A stretch of DNA of 64,000 nt. Origin: Arabidopsis thaliana. Its lineage: Eukaryota; Streptophyta; Magnoliopsida; Brassicales; Brassicaceae. Under the pieces are notes generated by a model. That model was given only the letters and a program-made list of their open reading frames with translations. It was not told where the DNA came from and did no database searches. Made by a program: the position numbers and the translations under genes. The stretch spans positions 20,157,261 through 20,221,260 of the forward strand of contig NC_003074.8 in assembly GCF_000001735.4 (NCBI RefSeq), written 5' to 3'. This document shows positions 53,788 to 64,000 of this stretch, one piece after another (within the stretch, counting starts at the first letter, position 1; each line of letters opens with the position of its first letter).

Positions 53788-55616
53788 ATGGGATCAATGG
53801 CTCAGAAATCGGTTTTGATGTTATGCGGAGAGTTCATGGAAGCCTACGAGACTATAGTACCTCTCTACGTCCTCCAAGCGTTTGGTGTTAGCGTCCACTG
53901 CGTTTCTCCTGGTCGCAAAACTGGCGACAAGTGCGTCATGGCCGCTCACGATCTCCTTGGCCTCGAGGCATTTCTCGAATCTTTCACTTTTTCTTCATTT
54001 CAGTTTTTTTCCCTTGCAATCGTTCTTTGCATATTTAGTAAAACAATGCGATCAAATGCTCATAATTGGGTGGACTTTCCCCTTTATTATCTTTATCCAA
54101 AAAGTTTAGATAATTGGGTGGTCTCAACCCAAAATGCATGGGCCTACTCTTAACAGTAAAAAAGAAGAGTTTCAATTTGACTTTTACCTTTTTACAGATA
54201 TACACCGAACTGGTGGTTGACCATCTAACACTAAACGCTAACTTCGATGGCGTCATCCCCGACCAATACGACGCCATCATCATTCCCGGTGGACGTTTCA
54301 CGGAACTTTTGAGCGCCGACGAGAAATGCGTGAGTCTTGTTGCTAGATTCGCCGAACTCAAGAAGCTCATCTTCACGAGCTGCCACAGCCAGCTGTTTCT
54401 TGCGGCGGCAGGTCTGCTCACCGGTGGAATGAAGTGCACGGCGTTCGAAAGCATGAAACCGTTTATCGAGCTCTCCGGCGGCGCATGGTGGCAACAGCCT
54501 GGAGTCCAGACCCTTTTCGAAATCACTGATTGTGTCAAGGACGGCAGTTTCATGTCCACTATGGGGTGGCCAACGCTTGGCCATAGTCTCAAAGTTTTGT
54601 TAGAATCACTTGGCTCCAAGATTTCTAGCTCTAAAGAGAATCATCAGACTTCTTTGCTTTTCTTGATTGGGGTAAGTAGCTTATTTTCATAAGACTCTCT
54701 TTTAGACTTTATATATTGGAATTAAAAAAATGGTCTGACTAATACGTAATTTTGGTATATTTAGGATTGTGTTGAAGATTATAGTATCAACGTACCATTT
54801 AAAGCGTTTCAAGCTTTGGGATGTAAAGTGGATGCAGTGACGCCAACCAAGAAGAGAGGTGAGAAATGCGCTACAATCGTACACGACCTTGAAGACGGAC
54901 GGCAACTTCCTACTGAGAAGTTTGGTCACAACTTCTATGTGACCGTTGCGTGGGATGATGTCTCTGTGGATGATTACGACTGCATTGTGGTTCCCGGAGG
55001 AAGATCTCCGGAGCTCTTGGTGATGAACCCCAAGGCCGTCGAATTGGTCAGAAAGTTTGTTGAGAAAGGCAAGTTTGTTGCTGCCATTGGAATGGGAAAT
55101 TGGCTACTTGCCGCCACAGGCGCCCTTAAGGTAATATACACCGTTTTACAAAAATTCGTTTTACTATTCTAAAGACTTAAAAGTTAAAACTGAAGCCGAA
55201 CCAAACCATATTTTAATTTAAACGAAACAAAAATGTCAAGATAAGTTGCTCTAAGCACATAGGAATCTCCTATGGTTATGGTTATGACTAATATTATTCC
55301 AGCATATTGTTGAAGGTTAGTAAGATATAATTCATCACATTTATGGCACCACTTCCTTAGCATAGATTATAATTTTTGCCAGCTTGTTATAACTCATCTA
55401 ATTCCCATTGTGGCATGCTATATTATTACATTGCAGAAGAAGAGATGTGCAAGTAGTTATGGGACAAAGGTGGCTGTGAAGGTTGCTGGTGGTGAGATCG
55501 TGGAATCTGAACGGTGCGTGACCGACGACAAGCTGGTCACAGCCGCATCAACTTCCGATCTTCCTGCCTTTTTGTATGCATTGTCGACTGCACTTGGTCT
55601 CTCTGTTGTATTCTAA
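53788..55616 (+). CDS. DJ1F: DJ-1/PfpI family protein DJ1F (two tandem domains)
   Basis: Four exons: 53788-53967, 54198-54671, 54765-55130, 55437-55616 (399 residues). DJ-1 relatives include glyoxalases, chaperones and proteases; the activity of this double-domain type is not settled. Domain 1 (about 5-195) keeps the elements YDAIIIPGG and FTSCHSQ, with the nucleophile-position Cys122. Domain 2 (about 205-399) keeps DCIVVPGGRSPELL but has AAIGMGNWLLAAT where the Cys-His pair should be (Gly327, Met328), so it cannot act in the same way. Intron 1 begins with GC, not GT (CTCGAG/GCATTT at 53967/53968), yet the exon join LGLE-IYTELVVD gives the family sequence. Start ATG 53788 is the first after the leader; a second Met lies three codons on. 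Confidence 0.94.
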
Positions 55617-56332
55617 TGTCAAGTGGTGCTTTAACGTCTAATGCCTAAAAAAATAAAAACATATCTTTGTATGTCGAAATATAAGGTCGTCCCTCTAATT
55701 ATTTATGTACAAGCTTGGATTTGCATATATATATGGGAAGAAGAGTTGCCACACTTGCTTACACCTCTTCTAATTGTGTTTTTTTATAAGAAATTACCAC
55801 TATCAAGTTGTCATTCTCCTCGTTTTACATTTGGTAAACAAGCTCTATTGACCATTTATGTTGTAACACTACTTCAAGACTAAAGTTGATTAGAGATAGC
55901 AAAATCTGTCACCAGCAAATTGTGTTTCCTTGTTAAATACTAGTAACAGATTCCAAACACATTAAATTTTGTGAAGTTAAATTTAACAACATACTATAAA
56001 ATAAAACAACACATAAACGGATTAAAGACGTTAATGTTCATCCAAAAAGTATACTGAACTTTTAAATAATTTACCGACGAATTGTACTGTTTATATCCGA
56101 CCAATATAGTTAATCACATTTTAATCACTGCATAAATTTACTCATAGGAATTACAATTACCGAATTAGTTTCGGTTTAAAATTTGTTGGATCAATAAAAC
56201 AAAAAAAAAAAAACGATGCCAGAATATTCCGTTCGTCGGCGTAGTCTTTCCCGCCCCCAAATTATCTGAGCAAAAACCCTAGACTCTCGATTTCGTCACG
56301 ATTTTCTCAATCACCTTCACTATACTGCTTCG
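55617..56332. other. Intergenic, DJ1F / GCN5
   Basis: DJ1F 3' flank and GCN5 promoter. An AT-rich stretch with an A13 tract near 56200, then a GC-richer 90-bp leader before GCN5. Nothing else was identified. Confidence 0.4.
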
Positions 56333-60115
<3,783 letters not shown>

Positions 60116-60824
60116 AAGAAGATGGTAGAGGTTATATTAATATCATTTTCTAGATCTTTCATTTTAAGATACTTTCATTGGAACTGGGAATACATGTATA
60201 CTATTTTAGGCCCATGTATACTGGAGCTTAATTGTTTGTATGTTTTTTTTTCGGATAGGTAAATATTTGATTTAGTTAGATTCAGAATGTTTAAGTTTTT
60301 ACTTTGTAGGTTAAATTTGTTCTATAAAGCTTATTTCCAACTGTAAAGACACATTTCATTTTACTAAATGTTTCTGATGAAAATCACATAACCAAATTTT
60401 GATATCGAACGGGATCACCAGTTTCGGTGGTTTTGATCGGATCAACAATGGTGAAGAGAATGAGCGTCATGGGTCATTTGTGTTTACACGCTTACACTCA
60501 CGCTTACGCTGCACAGATTTCTTTAATCTGATGAATGTGAGTTGTTGTTGCTCAACATTTCGTTAAAACGGTTACGTTTGCCATAAGTAACTATTGATAC
60601 ATTTGTGTTTATACGCTTACGCTGCTGCACATGTTTACGTGATTACGTCTACGACCATTTCAACTTCGATTTGCCTTAGAAGCACGATAGCTTATACATT
60701 CTTCCATCATGTCCAATCATATATATAATATTAAGAGTTTACCGTCGCTGAGTCATACAGTAAATAAAAATACAGACAATAGTTACCTCAATCAAAATCA
60801 CAAAACCAATGACTCTTTTTCTGG
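60116..60824. other. Convergent intergenic, GCN5 / bZIP25
   Basis: 3'UTRs of two tail-to-tail genes. The phrase TTTACACGCTTAC...GCTTACGCTGC recurs in variant form at about 60482-60511 and 60607-60627. No gene was recognised. Confidence 0.4.
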
Positions 60825-63081
60825 TTAATGCTTGTGATTCCAATGGGGTAGGGTTTCATACAGATTAGAATCAGGAGCAAATGGATTCTGCATGCCTTCA
60901 CGGTTCACCTGTTCCGGCAAGAAATTTGCCGTCTCCACTCTCTGATTTTGTGCTAAACCAGCACTGGTGTTGGTACTTGAATTTGCTGGTTTCAAAATGT
61001 GGTTAGAGTTTGGCGGAATACTAGAGGAAGCACTCGGTGTGTTGCTGAATGGTATGCCCATGTTTGGTCTTGACCAATGCAAAGGGTTCACTCCTGTCAC
61101 TCTTTTCACAGTTTCCTCTGCCATCTTAACCTGCACAGGTTTTTTATCAATGCAATTAACTTAGTTATTAAATCATAATCTTGGGTGTTTTAAATTCTTA
61201 ACACTCGTGAGTCACAAGAGTACCTTTGTTCTCAAAGTTTCGATATCAGCTCTTAGAATTCTGTTGTCAACAGCAGCTGCATCATACTTATGATTCATGT
61301 CACTAAGACGATTAATTAAAGTTGAATGCTCGGCTCTTAATTGGCCTACCTACAATTGGTAAAAACTTTACCTATAAACCCCTGAAGACTGTTGAAAAGT
61401 AAGAAAGACTCGAGAAATGTATAAATGTATGAGCAACTAATAAAAGACCGAACCTGTGTATCAAATTCATTCATTTGTTCTTGCTTTCTTCTCCTAGAGC
61501 GCCTAGCGGATTCTCGGTTTGAGAGCATCCTGGGTAATTACAAAAAAAAAAAAATGAATCAGGATGACCTTCGAAAAAGTTAAATATATAGAGCCTGACT
61601 GTTTCCTAAGAACAACAGTCACAACATAAAATTGACTGAAACATTCCTCTACTAGATTTCAGTTCTTTCTTTCTCTTTAGAGAGAGTAGAAAGTAGAAAC
61701 TATTAGGTACAAGCCTTTTCCCAAAAGCATGTCTATATCTATCAGCCTCGAGATTCAGAACGATTACCAGAAACATTCTAAGGTACAAAAATCAAGATTT
61801 GTACCTCCTAGCACGCTTCACATCAGTAGGATCTCCATTATCTGCGTCTCCATCAAGATCATCGTCATCAGAATCATCTCGTGATGAAATACTAGTTTGT
61901 CTGGCTGGAACATCAGGTTTCTTTTGCGTGCTTGTTGTGGGAGAAAATCTAACAGATGAAGCACCAGGTGAGGTTTGTGCCACAATGGAGCCTAGATAAT
62001 TTCAAAATAATCCCATTATCCACTAACTGAAAAACATTTCATCCAGGTACATATCACAAGAAGCGGGAAATAAGAAAGCTATCTAGTATAATGCACTAAC
62101 TTACACTAATAAGAATGGAGAGTCAAAAGGCTAAGAATTCTCATCTAAACGCATAATACTACGTATGCCTTGTTTCTTTCTTCTCAGAGAAAAAATTGAC
62201 TCGACTAGAACAGAATTAAATATGAATGAACACAGAGAAAGCTGTCATCTCCAAAACAAAGCCTACTTATCTTCAAATTCCCTTAAAGTCTTGAGTTTAC
62301 TGAGAGAGATTAGCAGTTAATTAATTGTCTAATCAAATTGACAAACAAATCTCGATGAAATGTTTGCTCTCTATGTAATCTAAACATTGACATTGACGAG
62401 AGACAAAGCTAGAGAGAGTCAAAAAACCAAAACCAAAACAAAGCAACGATACGTGACCTTGAGCTTGTTTTTGATTGCTAGCTGAAGCACTCGAATCTTC
62501 CGGTTTCACAGTTCCCACCTGAAGAAAATCATATCAAATCAACACACAACCAAACATTCCTTATTGTTGAAATCATCAATTCCTTTAATCTGAATACACA
62601 TAAGAAATGGATCTAAGAGACGTACACGACGAGCAACAGCAGCGCAAGCAAGCTCGAGCTTGCTCTTAAGAATCGCATGATACTGATTAGGATCAACAAC
62701 AACAGGAGCTGAAGAATCAACCGGATCAGACGACGGAGCACGATTCCGATTCTTCCCTTGATCATCAACAGGGAGCCGTCGATGATTCTGCGGTTTCTGA
62801 ATCTCAACAACATCTTCGGTTTCGTCAACGGTTTCTTCTAATCTCGAAAGAGACTGAACCGGTGGAGGTGATCTCTCGATTGTGTTAGTCGTAGGGCTCG
62901 AATCGGAACCAGACAACTCATTGATAAGCCTGTGGAACGCCCACTCCGATTGACTTCGAGTCATCCCATCCGCCACGTTCTGCGTCGGTGACGGAGTCGA
63001 TGACGATCCCGGCGACGGCGCCGGAGCGGGAACAGGCCAGAAGGATTCGGTCAAATCATCGACAGAGAAGACGATGTGCAT
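60825..63081 (-). CDS. BZIP25: bZIP transcription factor 25 (group C)
   Basis: Six exons: 63081-62626, 62518-62458, 61991-61805, 61529-61454, 61349-61224, 61130-60825 (403 residues). Group C bZIPs bind ACGT elements and heterodimerise with group S1; bZIP25 with bZIP10 and ABI3 activates seed-storage genes. Features: N-terminal [20 protein letters not shown], a group C transactivation motif ([14 protein letters not shown]), the Ser/Asp-rich [19 protein letters not shown] before the basic region, then [20 protein letters not shown] (N239-x7-R247) and leucine zipper [12 protein letters not shown]...[12 protein letters not shown]. The basic region is split by an intron after ARR as in its relatives. 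The C-terminal part is Ser/Asn-rich. Only this group's DNA-binding residues are evident; none is missing. Confidence 0.95.
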
Positions 63082-63934
63082 CGCTTACCCAATCGCCTCA
63101 AATTCTTCTTCTTCTTTTTTCTCTCTCTCTCTCTCTCTCGCTCTTTCCTTAATTTGTTTTTGTCTTACGTGGAGCCGCCATTATTGATTAGGATACTTGA
63201 CACGTTTCTGTATTGTATTGGATTAGTACTAACCAACATATCTTTTTTCTGTTAATAATTTAATAAAAATGCAAATTAAGGCATTCAAAGGCATTTTAAA
63301 TTTCTACTTTAGTTGATGTGTGTCATTTACTTTGTGGGCAAAAGGGTAAGAATAATGTGTTGGCTTTATAGATAAGCAGCTTAGGTTTCCTTTGTCTTTT
63401 TTAACTCCTTCCTCTCATTTTCTTGATTTGATAGCTACTCTCTCTTATTCATATCATCAGTAAGATATTCTCACCACATATGATGCATGAGTAAGCAAGC
63501 TTTAAACAAGTAAAGGAGGAACTCAGTGAGACTGAAGAAAGTGGTAACCCAAAGAGGTTACAACCGAGGAGCTGCAAACATAGCCTGACTTCAAGAGACC
63601 CGAGGGGATAAACCGAATAAGAATCAAAGTCACCTAAGTCAGCTTATGGTAAAAAGAAGGTAAGAGTGTATTCATTGGAAATCCTATGTAACTTGATCAT
63701 AACAGCGTTCTTTGAGTTAAACATTGTGAATATTAGATTATGTGCCTATCATCTAAGTTTCAATGAAAAAAGAAACACAGATATTTATATACTACTAGCA
63801 TAGCTGAGCAATTTCAATTATCCATCCTGAAAACTCATACATACCACACATAGATGCTAATACGACTATGTGAACAAAAGCAATAGGAATTACTCACGCT
63901 TTTAACAATCTCTTGGCTCAGTTGATTCCAACCA
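63082..63934. other. Intergenic, bZIP25 / right-edge gene
   Basis: bZIP25 promoter (leftmost 150 bp, pyrimidine-rich) and the 3' flank of the minus-strand gene at the edge. No further gene was seen. Confidence 0.4.
63121..63138 (+). repeat. (CT)9 microsatellite in the bZIP25 leader
   Basis: A pure CT run on the plus strand (GA on the bZIP25 sense strand) about 40 bp upstream of the start codon, within a longer pyrimidine stretch. GA tracts of this kind are typical of plant 5'UTRs and core promoters. Confidence 0.85.
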
Positions 63935-64000
63935 CTAGATACCAAGGTTCTTCTTGAAGTTGGCTTTGTATATCTCTGAAACAGCACTGGCAGTATCAGC
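63935..64000 (-). CDS. C-terminal 21 codons of a minus-strand gene (edge fragment)
   Basis: The minus strand from 64000 reads ADTASAVSEIYKANFKKNLG + Ile and a TAG stop at 63935-63937. Only this end lies inside the window. From the known gene order the next locus is At3g54630, a kinetochore (NDC80-type) protein as I recall. The helical, charged composition fits that, but 21 residues are too few to be sure. Confidence 0.45.
   Translation of the reverse strand, partial: ADTASAVSEIYKANFKKNLGI

Overview
The window is plant nuclear DNA. It has short GT-AG introns, AT-rich intergenic sequence and a gene about every 3 to 4 kb. The gene order (NPF transporter, F-box/SNF2 protein, UMP synthase, SKIP5, RPB5-like, LNK2, OSCA/ERD-type channel, ABCF4, DUF506, H2A.Z, calmodulin-binding protein, two extensins, DJ-1-like, GCN5, bZIP25) is one I recognise as the long arm of Arabidopsis thaliana chromosome 3, about At3g54440 to At3g54630. 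The locus names are recalled, not searched. All exon boundaries were read from splice sites and frame, and every multi-exon CDS given here sums to a multiple of three.

Left third (1-26 kb): a broken PUR5-like relic; a proton-coupled NPF transporter (+); a large F-box/SNF2/CW/RING protein (-); bifunctional UMP synthase (-); SKIP5 (-) head to head with an RPB5-like RNA polymerase subunit (+); the clock coactivator LNK2 (-); and a clade-2 OSCA/CSC1-like channel (+).

Middle (26-42 kb): a tandem pair of coiled-coil genes of unknown function (-); a decayed gene fragment; a 974-bp non-autonomous hAT-type transposon with near-perfect 8-bp target duplications carrying about 19 tandem units, nine with the canonical E2F site; the intronless ABCF4/GCN4 gene (+); a DUF506 gene (-); H2A.Z gene HTA11 (+); and a calmodulin-binding-domain gene (-).

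Right third (43-64 kb): two very repetitive extensin genes arranged head to head as an inverted duplication, including matching promoter modules and a matching 5'UTR hairpin; a retroelement RNase H relic next to a tRNA-like (SINE-like) fragment; DJ1F (+) with a GC-AG intron; histone acetyltransferase GCN5/HAG1 (+); bZIP25 (-); and the last 21 codons of a further minus-strand gene at the right edge.

The genes are ordinary single-copy plant loci and do not form one pathway. Several act in chromatin and transcription (SNF2/CW protein, RPB5-like, LNK2, H2A.Z, GCN5, bZIP25). The less ordinary material lies between genes: the E2F-site array inside the hAT element, a second relic of the same element family near 10.4 kb, a 15-bp stem whose arms are W-boxes, the PUR5 relic, and the conserved leader hairpin of the extensin pair.
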